A stretch of 64,000 bases of DNA from Flavivirga aquatica (GCF_001747085.1 NZ_MDJD01000014.1:1-64000), one strand, 5' to 3'. Counted from the first letter of the stretch, positions 1 through 8,627 are shown. The notes: generated by a model from the letters alone, not told the origin. Program-made: numbers and translations.

Positions 1-266
1 TTGGACCAATTAAGTTCAATCCAATATTTCTGACTTTATTGATTATTTTCTTGGCTTTGAATAAAGAACTGCTGAACAAAATGTTTCCTGAAAAAGAATT
101 GGCGGAAAATAATGCGGAAAACATAAAACTGATTAAACATTACGAGCAAAAATTCGAATCGAAAACCGAATCGGAATTGAAAAAAATTGCGGACGAAAAA
201 AGCGGATACGTGAACGAGGCGAAAATAGCTTCGAAAAACATTTTACGGAATAAATACGTGCTGTAA
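1..266 (+). CDS. C-terminal end of an unrecognised protein, cut by the window edge
   Basis: The reading frame is open from the first full codon in the window (position 3) to a TAA at 264-266, so the true start lies to the left. The first visible residues (about 17, with a run of Leu/Ile/Phe) look like the end of a membrane helix. A charged Lys/Glu-rich cytoplasmic-type tail follows and ends in NKYVL. No domain is recognised. The stop codon touches hairpin element A, the same layout as the other small genes in this part of the window, so this is probably the gene of the preceding cassette. A TTG at 39 would give a 75-residue product, but the open frame upstream argues for a partial gene. Confidence 0.6.
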   Translation, partial: GPIKFNPIFLTLLIIFLALNKELLNKMFPEKELAENNAENIKLIKHYEQKFESKTESELKKIADEKSGYVNEAKIASKNILRNKYVL

Positions 267-391
267 CACCGTGTATAATTAATGGCTAGTTCTCGCCTAC
301 TTACGAAAATCCTCGCGGATTTTCTATTCGGTTTTAATTTGCTAAATTAGGTGCGTAAACACGCCACTAATCATACACCATAACGTTGTGG
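265..391. repeat. Hairpin element A (attC-like cassette boundary)
   Basis: The left arm GTGTATAATTAATGGC (271-286) pairs with the right arm GCCACTAATCATACAC (363-378). There are 14 Watson-Crick pairs and two A-C mismatches at arm positions 7 and 12, which become T-G wobbles on the minus strand. The outer borders are AACACC on the left and AACGTTGTG on the right. The interior holds the palindrome AAAATCCTCGCGGATTTTC, shared almost exactly with elements B and E. It lies between two unrelated plus-strand genes. Confidence 0.75.
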
Positions 392-413
392 TGCATTTGA
401 GAAAACCGAAATT

Positions 414-827
414 ATGACAAGAGACGAAGCCCAAGATGCGTGGGAAAGAATAGTTGAAATTGGATTTTCTAATTATGAAAAATTGACTCGTGAACAGCGA
501 GTTTGGTTTAACGTTGAACCTTTGACAACTGGCGGATTATGGGATCATTATATGAATTATGGTGCGGACAAAAACGCAGATACAATTGCGGATTTAGAAT
601 ATCTGAATTTTAATTCGGTAGCGAATCAATTACGTGAATTCAATAAAACCTTTTTGCCAAATGGTATTCCCGAAGGACCAGACGCTCGACAAGAGGAATT
701 TGACAAGTATGATGAAGACGAATTTGAAGATTACATTGAGGAAATGGACAATAAATTTTGGGAAGTATCAGACAAATTGGAAAACGCTCTAATGGAACAT
801 ATAAATAACAGCGGAATTGGAAAATAA
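414..827 (+). CDS. DUF4375/DMP19-like hypothetical protein
   Basis: This is a 137-residue soluble acidic protein with no signal peptide. Residues about 20-70 carry a pattern I associate with DUF4375 (DMP19-like) proteins: REQRVWFNVE, then TTGGLWDHYMNYGAD, then a DLEYLNF segment. The C-terminus is rich in Asp and Glu. The family has no established biochemical role. The gene starts 23 bases after element A and is followed within 7 bases by the next gene, so the two form a small operon in one cassette between elements A and B. The family call rests on memory of the motif pattern. Confidence 0.65.
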   Translation: MTRDEAQDAWERIVEIGFSNYEKLTREQRVWFNVEPLTTGGLWDHYMNYGADKNADTIADLEYLNFNSVANQLREFNKTFLPNGIPEGPDARQEEFDKYDEDEFEDYIEEMDNKFWEVSDKLENALMEHINNSGIGK

Positions 828-833
828 AACGCT

Positions 834-1358
834 GTGAATAAAGTAATAATCATTTTAATAACCTTTTTTGCAGTTAACTGTAGTCAAACCAAACAGAATA
901 AAATGACTGAATCCAAAAGCAAATTTGACACAGAAAAATTGACAGAATTTGCGATTAGTAAAATAACGGAATTTGCTAAAGAACATCCAAATGAAACATT
1001 TTATGGATTCTCAATTGACGCAAGCCTGTTATGCTTGAATTCGGAAGAAGAATTTCAAAAAACATTAAAATACTACCGTGAAAAATTTGGCGGATATGAA
1101 ACAGAAGAACAGATTACGGACTTAAGACAGAATACTGGAGACTGGGAATACCAAGGATTTGCGGAATTTGATAAAAATTCAGGATTTGATATGGAGGAAT
1201 ATAACGAACACTATCACGAAGATGAACAATTTCAACTGACTTCTGATTACGCAAAATCAATGGATTTAGTTGTTGAGAATTTGAAAAAAAGTGGAGTTTT
1301 TGATTTGTTAAAAAAGACCGATGATTTTTATGCAAACCAAGTTGAACATAATTATTAA
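834..1358 (+). CDS. Small lipoprotein, DUF4303-like
   Basis: This 174-residue protein starts at a GTG and begins with a lipoprotein signal (ITFFAVNCSQ, lipobox Cys at residue 16), so it is probably anchored in the cell envelope. The central segment FYGFSIDASLLCLNSEEEF resembles DUF4303 proteins; their function is not known to me. The rest is Glu/Asp/Tyr-rich. It follows the DUF4375-like gene after 6 bases and ends 19 bases before element B, so both genes form one cassette. A frame open on the opposite strand here has no recognisable product and is ignored. Confidence 0.65.
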   Translation: MNKVIIILITFFAVNCSQTKQNKMTESKSKFDTEKLTEFAISKITEFAKEHPNETFYGFSIDASLLCLNSEEEFQKTLKYYREKFGGYETEEQITDLRQNTGDWEYQGFAEFDKNSGFDMEEYNEHYHEDEQFQLTSDYAKSMDLVVENLKKSGVFDLLKKTDDFYANQVEHNY

Positions 1359-1377
1359 CTGAATAAAAAAACGACAC

Positions 1378-1508
1378 CACAACAATGGCTATAAGTAATT
1401 GCTTGGTCTCGCCTACTTCTGAAAATCCTCGCGGATTTTCAGTTTGGTGTGTACTTGCAAAGTTAAGAGCTAAACCACGCAACTACTCATAGCCGAGACC
1501 GTTGTAAG
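1378..1508. repeat. Hairpin element B (attC-like cassette boundary)
   Basis: The arms are GGCTATAAGTAATTGC (1387-1402) and GCAACTACTCATAGCC (1479-1494). They pair perfectly except for A-C at arm positions 7 and 12, the same places as in element A. The outer borders ACAACA and CGTTGTAAG are themselves complementary (ACAAC/GTTGT). The interior again contains GAAAATCC-TCGC-GGATTTTC. The next gene starts 20 bases past the right core. Confidence 0.78.
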
Positions 1509-1520
1509 TAATTGTACTAA

Positions 1521-2099
1521 ATGAAAAAAATCACTCACTTTATATATTTGACTTTAATTGGATTACTTTTATTTGGGTTCATCATAAAAAAAACTGACTG
1601 CCCCAAAATTGAAATCGTAGAAGCTGAAGAAGATTCAGAAATAGTTGTTCATTGGACTTTAGGTGTAGATTATTCTAAATTAACAGAAATAAAAGATAAT
1701 GACTTAAACAAGTTCGTTAAAAAGATTGAACAAATCGTATCTACTAACAACTGGAATGAATTCATTAATAATTGTGCTCCTGACCATTATGAAATCCAAT
1801 TTGAGGAATTAGATTTTTCTAAAAGTAGATATATTTTAAATAACTTAATGGTCTACTCCACATATAAGAAAAATTTAAAAATAATAAACCAACTACCTGA
1901 AATCGATAGCCAAGATGAATTCTATTCATTAAATTCTATTAAAAAAATGAGTATAATCGGAATCAATGAAGATGATAAATATGAAGGAATAATTTCTCTT
2001 TGTGGTTATTTAGAACTTAAAGATAATAACATAAAAGCTGTTAATATTTGGGTTACTAAACGTAATGGAAAATATGAAATTACAGGTGCTGTTGGGTAA
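1521..2099 (+). CDS. Exported hypothetical protein
   Basis: This 192-residue protein has one hydrophobic N-terminal segment (residues about 5-24, LTLIGLLLFGFII). There is no clear lipobox, so it is either membrane-anchored or secreted. The remainder is a mixed alpha/beta-looking domain that ends in a strand pattern (KAVNIWVTKRNGKYEITGAVG); an NTF2-like or immunity-type fold is possible but not shown. It is a lone plus-strand gene between elements B and C, ending 11 bases before element C. I do not recognise the family. Confidence 0.6.
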   Translation: MKKITHFIYLTLIGLLLFGFIIKKTDCPKIEIVEAEEDSEIVVHWTLGVDYSKLTEIKDNDLNKFVKKIEQIVSTNNWNEFINNCAPDHYEIQFEELDFSKSRYILNNLMVYSTYKKNLKIINQLPEIDSQDEFYSLNSIKKMSIIGINEDDKYEGIISLCGYLELKDNNIKAVNIWVTKRNGKYEITGAVG

Positions 2100-2109
2100 A
2101 AAACTACTT

Positions 2110-2299
2110 ACAACACGGTGTATAAAACATAGCTAATAAATGCTTAACCTAAGGTTTCTGTATATTTAGAATGTCCGCCAAATTTTTAATTTAGCTTTAA
2201 AAAAGAGAAAAATTAAAAACAAAATATAAAAATTCGGCTCTGTGTTAATCCGAAAAACTAGTGTCTTTTTACACGCTACATTTCATACACAAGACCGTC
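2110..2299. repeat. Hairpin element C (attC-like cassette boundary)
   Basis: The left arm GTGTATAAAACATAGC (2118-2133) faces GCTACATTTCATACAC (2275-2290). On the plus strand the mismatches are A-C at arm positions 7 and 12 and C-A at 11; all three become G-T wobbles on the minus strand. The left border is ACAACACG and the right border AAGACCGT. The interior differs from A and B: it contains CCGCCAAATTTTTAATTTAG and AAAAAGAGAAAAATTAAAA, shared with elements D and K. An IS1182-type inverted repeat begins directly at the right border. Confidence 0.72.
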
Positions 2300-2566
2300 A
2301 GACTGTCTAATAACTTATCCTATTTTCTTAGGTAAATATTTCGTTTTTTCGTATCTTAATGTTATGAAATTCATCCTAGGAAAAGACCGAAAACAGACCT
2401 GCCTTTTTCCTGTTTCTCTTGAAGATTCCATCGAACAAGAAAATAGCGTGAGGTCAATAGATCAATTTGTAGATTCACTTGACTTGAGCGAACTTGGTTT
2501 TCGTTCAGTTTTTACAGAAAATGGACCGCCTGCTTACAATCCATCTGTCTTACTAAAACTATACAA
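2299..2566 (+). mobile_element. IS1182-type element, left-end remnant with transposase N-terminus
   Basis: The terminal repeat CAGACTGTCTAATAACTTA begins at 2299, directly after the right border of element C. An ATG at 2364 opens a frame whose first ~67 residues (KFILGKDRKQTCLFPVSLED, then IDQFVDSLDLSELGF, then NPSVLLKLY) match the N-terminal region of IS1182-family transposases as I know them. The frame is then cut at about 2566, where group II intron sequence begins, and stops at 2597 in foreign sequence. The element is dead. Other parts of related copies occur at 9337-9628 and 19880-21119. Confidence 0.75.
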
Positions 2567-2839
2567 TAGCATACTACTCATAATACAAGAATGGTAGCGC
2601 CTTTTACCTTATCGCTCAAGACCAACCCGTGAAAAGCAAGCCCCATAAGGCGGTTTGACTGATATGCCTAACATCCCAGTCGAGAGACCAATTCTCATTT
2701 TCTTTTTCTTTGTGTGAGTCCTTCTTGATTTTCTTTATCAAGCTCGTTCCTGAAAAAAAATGAGCCTCTCATCTCAATTACAGTTTGTTGCTCATAATCT
2801 ATTTTACTAAATTGTTTCCCGAAGCAACGCAGGACACAC
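2566..2839 (-). mobile_element. Group II intron, 5' fragment (second copy)
   Basis: These 274 bases are a near-exact direct repeat of 5659-5932, the 5' end of the intact intron downstream, with only a few substitutions. On the minus strand the fragment begins with GTGTGTCCTGCG (at 2839) and contains part of domain I only; the reverse transcriptase and 3' domains are missing. The 5' end lies exactly 9 bases from the CAACA border of element D. The intact copy has the same spacing to element E. Confidence 0.82.
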
Positions 2840-2848
2840 TACGTTGCA

Positions 2849-3037
2849 CAACACTATATATAGCAAATAGGGCAATTAGTGTTTAATCAAAAGGTCTGTG
2901 TCTATTTGCAAAGTCGCCAAATCTTTTGATTTGGTATTAAAAGAGAAAAATTAAAACAAAATAAAAAGATTTGGCTTGTGGTTAAACCGAAAATAATCGC
3001 TTATTTTCTGCCCAACTTGCCATATATTTAACGTTAC
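2849..3037. repeat. Hairpin element D (attC-like cassette boundary)
   Basis: The arms are TATATAGCAAATAGGGCA (2857-2874) and TGCCCAACTTGCCATATA (3009-3026). They pair except for A-C at two positions spaced five apart (as in the other elements) and one A-A. The borders are CACAACACTA on the left and AACGTTACC on the right. The interior (CGCCAAATC, TTTGGTATTAAAAGAGAAAA, GATTTGGC) is of the same type as elements C and K. The next gene starts 15 bases beyond the right core. Confidence 0.74.
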
Positions 3038-3045
3038 CTACAATT

Positions 3046-3930
3046 ATGAAACCTCATTTAATTATTATCGTAATAGCTTCTATTTTTAGCAGTTGCAACA
3101 AATTTGAGCATAAGCTTTATGATAAAATTGATATTGCGCAAAAAAATGCGATCGAAAAAAATTCACCTGTAATATTTGACTTAAATGATGTTACCGATTT
3201 CGAATGGATTAAAATGCTTCATATAACAGGAAATGAAAGTATGCCAATCCATAACTTCGAAATTGAACCAACACTAGGTAGACAAACTAAAGATTTAAAA
3301 ACTTGGAAAAACAGGTTCTACTTTTTAAACTCAAAGAATGAGGTAATAGTAAAAGATATTGACTATCAACACTACCCTTCTTACAGTATTGAATTTTGCC
3401 TAAAAGACTCAATTAAAAATATTGGTTATCAATGGTTGAGTAAAGACGAATGTAAGTTTACATTAGTTCCGAATACCAAAAAAGCAGGAACAGGTATGGT
3501 TTTTTTATTCCCCGTATGCAATACTAAATTTGACAAGGATAATTTTGGCATATTTCGTAAACAAGACATTAAACTATCGATACCTAAAAATGTAGATTCT
3601 GACTTTAAAATATTTCTAAACTTTTTTAATAAAGATTCTACTTTTCAAATAAGTCGAGTAAAATTTCCATTAAAAATAAAAGACCTTAATGAGGATTTTG
3701 AACTCAGAGAAAGAACAATAAATAAAGAAGAGTATTATTTAAAAAAGTTTGATTTTAACGAAATCAATAAATTAGAGGTATTTAATGAGTATAAACAGAG
3801 AATCAGTATAAACGAAAATAATGTGCTGATTGAAATAAATGGAATTGAAAACGGAATCGCTTGTGAATTTTACTTCAAAAAAATAAACAACAAATGGAAA
3901 TTAGTAAGTTGGATAGACCAATCAACATAA
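3046..3930 (+). CDS. Putative lipoprotein of unknown function
   Basis: This 294-residue protein starts with MKPHLIIIVIASIFSSC, a short signal ending in a lipobox Cys at residue 17, so it is probably an envelope lipoprotein. The body is rich in Lys, Asn, Phe and Asp, with several beta-strand-like stretches and no recognised domain. The stop codon is at 3928-3930. The 3' end of an antisense group II intron lies 2 bases later, and element E follows the intron. Gene, intron and hairpin therefore form one cassette-like unit. Confidence 0.65.
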   Translation: MKPHLIIIVIASIFSSCNKFEHKLYDKIDIAQKNAIEKNSPVIFDLNDVTDFEWIKMLHITGNESMPIHNFEIEPTLGRQTKDLKTWKNRFYFLNSKNEVIVKDIDYQHYPSYSIEFCLKDSIKNIGYQWLSKDECKFTLVPNTKKAGTGMVFLFPVCNTKFDKDNFGIFRKQDIKLSIPKNVDSDFKIFLNFFNKDSTFQISRVKFPLKIKDLNEDFELRERTINKEEYYLKKFDFNEINKLEVFNEYKQRISINENNVLIEINGIENGIACEFYFKKINNKWKLVSWIDQST

Positions 3931-3973
3931 AAGTCGAGTAGGTAAAGGGGAATCTCACCCCTAAACCTCTCAC

Positions 3974-4008
3974 AGAACCGTACGTGATAGTCTCCCATCA
4001 TACGGCTC
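3974..4008 (-). other. Group II intron catalytic domain V
   Basis: On the minus strand, GAGCCGTATGATGGGAGAC, a short turn and GTACGGTTCTG fold into the conserved ~34-nt hairpin that forms the ribozyme active site. A domain VI-like hairpin (GGGGTGAGATTCCCC) follows towards 3933. The same signature in altered form marks intron remnants at 19712-19791 and 22079-22155. Confidence 0.85.
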
Positions 4009-4024
4009 TTCTTAACAAGTCAAG

Positions 4025-5284
4025 TCAAGGTGTAAATCCATATTGCCAATGTACAAACATATTTGGGTACTGCTTAGCAGTTTCCTGTAACCATTTGTAA
4101 GCTGCAAACCAATGTTTACGCCTAAATCTCCGATATTTGTTGCGTACCCATTTTGCAAGTCGCTTATTCAGGAAACGGAACACATAATGTAATTCACTCA
4201 TTCTAACTTTACCGTAATAATGAATCCAACCCCGTACTTTATCTGCTACAATGCCTGCCAAATCTAACAGGCGTAAGTGAACCATACGATGGAGTTTCAT
4301 CTTAAACAAGGTTTGATTGATACGTTTCTGACTCGTACGACTAATAGATGGTGTAAAACCCAAATGAAAATTACCAAAGTAACCCTTTACCATTCGTGGC
4401 TTAAATGTAAATCCTAGAAAATCGAATGTTACATAATGAACCTTAAATGGGGGATGCTTCTTTTGGTTGCGTTTGCAATAAACGATATTGCTTTTACCCG
4501 ATTTTATCTCCAATTTACATTGGAATAATCGAGCTTTTACCGCTTCCAAAGTCCGCAGGGCTTGTTTGAAATTATCGCAATGAATAATAATATCATCTGC
4601 ATAACGCTCAAACTTTACTTCGGGATGGTGCGTTTCTATCCAACTATCAAAAACTATATGCAGGAAGATGTTTGCCAGTAATGGACTGATTACTCCTCCC
4701 TGTGGGGTGCCTTTGATTCGTGGATGTATTGTGCCATCTTTCTTCTGGACTGATGCTTCCAACCAACGTTTTACATACAAGTGAATGTGCTTCTTCTTGG
4801 TAAAATGACCTAATGCCTGAAGCATCAATGTGTGGTCTATATCATCAAAAAAACTCTTGATGTCCAAATCAATTGCCCAATCCATCTCCATACAGTTTTT
4901 CCTGCATTGTTTAATGGCATGATGCGATGATTTACCTGGACGATAACCAAAGGAATTTTTACTAAATTGTTTATCCACAATCTGTTCTAATTCCTCTCGA
5001 ATTACCATTTGAGCCGTTCGGTCTTGCACCGTTGGAATACCTAGCTTCCTTATACGACCATCTGTTTTGGGTATCTCTACCTCGCGTACAGGTTTTGGAA
5101 AATAACTACCACTTGCCAATCTATTCCATACAGGATACAAATATTTAATAGGGCGTGATTGCACTTCTCTAATTGATAAATCATCAACTCCTGATCCGCC
5201 TTTGTTACTGCGTACCTTTTTAAAGGCTTCCATTACCTGTCGCTTTGATATCGGTTGCGACTTTTGTTTCTCCTTGAAAATCAT
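4025..5284 (-). CDS. ltrA-like: Group II intron reverse transcriptase/maturase
   Basis: This 419-residue protein would splice its own intron RNA and reverse-transcribe it at a DNA target. The polymerase motifs are in order: KNSFGYRPGKSSHHA (about 110-122), catalytic Asp in LDIKSFFDDID (about 140-150), GTPQGGVISPLLANIF (192-207), and YADD (228-231). A basic maturase (X) domain fills the C-terminus and ends in WQYGFTP. No HNH/En domain follows, as in group IIC enzymes that rely on hairpin targets. The start ATG is in the intron interior, with about 650 bases of structured 5' RNA before it. It appears intact and could be active. Confidence 0.92.
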   Translation of the reverse strand: MIFKEKQKSQPISKRQVMEAFKKVRSNKGGSGVDDLSIREVQSRPIKYLYPVWNRLASGSYFPKPVREVEIPKTDGRIRKLGIPTVQDRTAQMVIREELEQIVDKQFSKNSFGYRPGKSSHHAIKQCRKNCMEMDWAIDLDIKSFFDDIDHTLMLQALGHFTKKKHIHLYVKRWLEASVQKKDGTIHPRIKGTPQGGVISPLLANIFLHIVFDSWIETHHPEVKFERYADDIIIHCDNFKQALRTLEAVKARLFQCKLEIKSGKSNIVYCKRNQKKHPPFKVHYVTFDFLGFTFKPRMVKGYFGNFHLGFTPSISRTSQKRINQTLFKMKLHRMVHLRLLDLAGIVADKVRGWIHYYGKVRMSELHYVFRFLNKRLAKWVRNKYRRFRRKHWFAAYKWLQETAKQYPNMFVHWQYGFTP

Positions 5285-5941
5285 CCTAAAAAAAAAATCT
5301 TAGTTGTAATACAAATTAAAACTGTTAAGTCAGCCCCTTCGCTCCATATCCATTACAAATACTTCTTCACTACTACGGGCTAATCCGCCACTAAATAATA
5401 GTATCGCTACTTTCTTCCTTGCCCTTCGGGGTTATGGAATTTTTGCACTATTATTTAGCTTCTCCTGTTCCGTAATTGAGCCATCTAGTAAACCTCCTGC
5501 CCTCTTTATGCCGATTGCCACTTGACCAATACATAGGTTACTCCCGTCAAGTTCTCTCTCGCAAGACCGCCCATCCCTCGATTTTGACAATACTAAAGTT
5601 GTTTACGACACTTCTACAAGGGTTAAATCTCTTCTCTTTCAGCTTCTTTACTCCCACCATAGCATACTACTCATAATACAAGAATGGTAGCGCCTTTTAC
5701 CTTATCGCTCAAGACCAACCCGTGAAAAGCAAGCCCCATAAGGCCGTTTGACTGATATGCCTAACATCCCAGTCGAGAGACCAATTCTCATTTTCTTTTT
5801 CTTTGCGTGAGTCCTTCTTGATTTTCTTTATCAAGCTCGTTCCTGAAAAAAAATGAGCCTCTCATCTCAATTACAGTTTGTTGCTCATAATCTATTTTAC
5901 TAAATTGTTTCCCGAAGCAACGCAGGACACACAACTATGCC

Positions 5942-6072
5942 CAACAAAGACGTGTATAATTAATGGCTGGTTCTCGCCTACTTACGAAAATCCTCGCGGA
6001 TTTTCTATTCGGTTTTTATTTGCTAACTTTAGTGCTTAAAACACGCAACTAATCATACACAACATCGTTAGC
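5942..6072. repeat. Hairpin element E (attC-like cassette boundary)
   Basis: The arms are GTGTATAATTAATGGC (5952-5967) and GCAACTAATCATACAC (6045-6060). A-C mismatches occur at arm positions 7 and 12, plus one G-A at 14. The left arm is identical to that of element A, and the interior palindrome AAAATCCTCGCGGATTTTC is identical too. The borders are CAACAAAG on the left and CATCGTTAGC on the right. The intact group II intron abuts its left side. Confidence 0.77.
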
Positions 6073-6308
6073 TACAATACCCACTCTGCTGGAAAAAATC
6101 ATACGGATTTCTAAAATCAAAAAAACATCTGACTGACCTTAAATACGGCAAATTAAACTCAAAAAAACTGACCTAAGCAAAACGCAACCAATACGCACAA
6201 CGGATTTTAAAAACGATAAAAGCTTTCTAAAATTTAAGTCGGATTAAAAAGCAACAATCTCAAAACTGAATTTCAGTGCGGATAAAAAATAAAAGTACTG
6301 TAGCTAAT
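6073..6308. other. Stretch without a recognisable gene
   Basis: About 235 bases follow the right core of element E. They contain frequent stops in all frames and no similarity to other parts of the window that I can see. It may be an empty or fully decayed cassette between element E and the small hairpin at 6309-6354. Confidence 0.4.
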
Positions 6309-6354
6309 AACTAAGCATATAGCGTGCCGATAGGCCAATGCTATATGTCTTGTT
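6309..6354. repeat. Short hairpin F, possible mini-boundary or IS91-like terminus
   Basis: The arms GCATATAGC (6315-6323) and GCTATATGT (6340-6348) pair and are framed by AAC (6309-6311) and GTT (6352-6354). It has the border triplets of the larger elements, but the wobble base pair is on the plus strand, opposite to elements A-G. It sits downstream of the IS91-like transposase and could equally be that element's terminal hairpin. Confidence 0.4.
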
Positions 6355-6569
6355 GACTGATCCGTTACTTAAATAAGGGGGAAAACGTTTTCTTGAAAGT
6401 ATTTATTAAAGCAGAAATCACATAAGGAGTACTAAGAGCAACTTAGTTAAGACATTAAAACGTGTATTTTATAAACTATTTTTATTCACAATCTTCTTTA
6501 AGTCAGTATTTTAGTCTAATTATTTGAATTTAGTCCATAGTTATCCTGTATGAGCACATGGTCATAGCC

Positions 6570-7718
6570 TTAATTTTTATATTTCTGTATTTTACGTGTT
6601 GCTATTTTTTTGTAATCAAATGGCGGTCCACGACTATCAAAAGTTAGTAAGGTGATTAAAATCCCTTTTTTACAATGTCTACAACGTCGATGTAACGAGG
6701 TCTCTTGATGAGTTAATACAGCTGTCGTTTCTAGATCTTTATCTAATAATTGGAGTTGTAGTCTTGGTAATTTTTCCTTTTTCCAGCTGCTACTTAAAAA
6801 TCCGTAATGCCGAATTCTTGTAAATCCTTTAGGTAGAATATGATTTTGAAAACGTTTAATAAAGTTCTGTGTAGATAAGGTTTGTGTTGTTTTCTCACCT
6901 TGATTACGGTAATTTTTTAAACTAAATGTTACGGTTCTATTAGTGGTATCTATGTTTAATATTCTATGATTACTAATCGCTATTTTATGTGTGTAGCGTC
7001 CTAAATATTCAATAACATGTTCAGGTTTACCAAAAGGAGCTTTGGCATAAACCACCCATTTCTTAGAAAATAATTTATCATACAATGCCTGCGGAATTCC
7101 AGGGAGTTGCTTTCTTAGTTTAGAGACAAAAAGGCCTCTGAACTTTTTACTTAAAGCCTTCACACTAAAAAGAAAATGGTCTTTGCCTTTTGCCTTTTTC
7201 CAATACCCTGATTTAGTAACACCTCCTTTGGACACAATGCAATGCAGGTGAGGATGTAGACTTAAATTTTGTCCCCAAGTATGTAAGACGGCAATCATAC
7301 CCATTTTTGCTCCTAAGTGCTTGGGATTCTTAGCAAAACAGCAAAGCGTCTGCCAAACAGAATCAAATAAAATATTATAGAGCGTTTTTGCATCTGCAAG
7401 TGCTATGCTATTAAGATGATCTGGTAAGGTAAAAACTACATGAAAATAAGGAACAGGCAATAACTCTTGTCTTCTTGCAGCTATCCATTGCTGTTGTTTA
7501 TGACCTTGACAGGTTGGGCAATGTCTATTTCTACATGAATTAAATTGAAGCTGTAGTTTTCCACAAGTTCTACACCAATCTAAATGTCCGCCAAGGGCTT
7601 GGGTTCTGCATTTTCTAATAGCATGTAGTGCCCTTAAATGCCAACTCGTATTGGCTAAGTCTTTTAGGTCTAATACTTCTAGATTTAGCACCTCTGCAAC
7701 CGTATGTTTAGCAAGCAT
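6570..7718 (-). CDS. IS91-family rolling-circle transposase
   Basis: This 382-residue HUH-type transposase cleaves and rejoins single-stranded DNA. An N-terminal zinc-ribbon region carries Cys pairs (CRTC at 49-52, CRNRHCPTC at 62-70). The HUH metal-binding motif HPHLH is at 155-159. The segment VIEYLGRYTHKIAISNHRI provides the candidate nucleophile tyrosines Y238 and Y242. The start codon overlaps the stop of the upstream recombinase pseudogene (TAATG), so the two were translationally coupled, as in flavobacterial IS91-like units that pair an integrase with this transposase. The frame is intact. About 215 bases with no gene lie between its stop and hairpin F. Confidence 0.9.
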   Translation of the reverse strand: MLAKHTVAEVLNLEVLDLKDLANTSWHLRALHAIRKCRTQALGGHLDWCRTCGKLQLQFNSCRNRHCPTCQGHKQQQWIAARRQELLPVPYFHVVFTLPDHLNSIALADAKTLYNILFDSVWQTLCCFAKNPKHLGAKMGMIAVLHTWGQNLSLHPHLHCIVSKGGVTKSGYWKKAKGKDHFLFSVKALSKKFRGLFVSKLRKQLPGIPQALYDKLFSKKWVVYAKAPFGKPEHVIEYLGRYTHKIAISNHRILNIDTTNRTVTFSLKNYRNQGEKTTQTLSTQNFIKRFQNHILPKGFTRIRHYGFLSSSWKKEKLPRLQLQLLDKDLETTAVLTHQETSLHRRCRHCKKGILITLLTFDSRGPPFDYKKIATRKIQKYKN

Positions 7719-8627
7719 TATTTAGAAAACAAGGTATCTAAAGGACTGAACTTTATAGAGCTCCCAGTATGGGCAACATGCAGATAGATTATCGTGGTTT
7801 CTATATGTGCATGCCCTAAAAGTTCTTTTAAACTCATGATATTCAAACCTGCTTCTAGTAAATGGGTGGCATAACTATGACGTAAGGTATGGGCTGTAAA
7901 CTTCTTTTGGGTATTTACTTTTGAGCGGCTTTCTTTTATAAGCCATTGGATGGCTCTAACCGTAATAGGCTGCGCGGTACCAGCTTTTGTAACTTGGTTG
8001 TTAAAAAGATAGCGTATTGGTTTTTCTGTTTCTAAGTAAAGCTTGAGACCTCTAATAAGATGCTTGCTTAAGGGGAGGTAACGGTCTGTTTTTCCTTTTT
8101 GCTTCTTTATAAATACTGTTTTTCGTTCAAAATCGACATCAGATTGTAATAAATTGCAGAGTTCATAGCTTCGGAGTCCGCAGCCATATAACAGTCCAAG
8201 GATCAAGCGATGTTTTAAGAATTTTGGTGCTTTTAATAACGCTAGGGTTTATTGCTTATTAAGTACTATGGGAAGATCTTTTTGTCTGCGAATTTGGGGG
8301 AGTTGGATCCGTTTTTGTTCCATGCCCATAACCTTGTATCCTGCACGTAAACCAAAAATAGTATGTTTAAAAAAACTTTCTGAGGGTGTTTTATGATGGT
8401 TTTGGCAATGAAAAAGGTAGTCGTTTATAGCTTCTATACCCAATAACTCTGGACTTGTATTACTATGAATGGATAAATGAGATAAGCAGCGTAAATAATT
8501 AGTTAACGTACTTGTTGATTTACCGTTTATGGAGAAACTTAGGGTGAGTTTCTCAACTAATATTGCGAATTTTGGAACACGAACTAAAGCCGTTTCTAGG
8601 ATCGTCTTTTGTTTTTTTTTGATACAT
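7718..8627 (-). pseudogene. Tyrosine recombinase/integrase accompanying the IS91-like transposase, two lesions
   Basis: The catalytic half (7718-8206) has GLRSYELCNL (first catalytic Arg), HTLRHSYATHLLEAG and LGHAHIETTIIYLHV (His-X-X-Arg, His and nucleophile Tyr). The N-terminal SAM-like half is readable upstream to about 8625 in the same frame. The two halves are split by an in-frame TAA at 8249-8251, after PIVLNKQ. A single-base slip in a nine-A tract at 8612-8620 separates the ATG at 8625-8627 from the frame. It lacks the extra domain I would expect in integron integrases, so it is not IntI. It probably belongs to the same mobile unit as the transposase. Confidence 0.82.

Larger units (their letters stand above)
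3933..5932 (-). mobile_element. Complete group II intron with intron-encoded reverse transcriptase
   Basis: The intron is 2000 bp. On the minus strand it starts with GTGTGTCC (at 5932), fitting the GUGYG rule. It ends in a domain VI-like segment and CTACTCGAC at 3933. Domain V is clear at 3974-4008. The boundaries are supported by the partial copy at 2566-2839, whose identity stops at the same 5' base. It lies antisense to its cassette gene, between the stop codon at 3930 and element E at 5942. The compact RNA, the lack of an endonuclease domain and the position just past a hairpin fit group IIC; the subclass is inferred. Confidence 0.85.

Noticed and set aside
5476-5676. Open frame of 66 codons on the plus strand inside the intact intron
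   Set aside because: It lies in the structured 5' part of the intron, has no family signal, and its tail falls in the repeat shared with 2566-2839.
7718-8627. The tyrosine recombinase considered as an integron integrase
   Set aside because: It is broken, is coupled to an IS91-type transposase, and I see no IntI-specific extra segment between the catalytic boxes. It is best read as part of the transposon.
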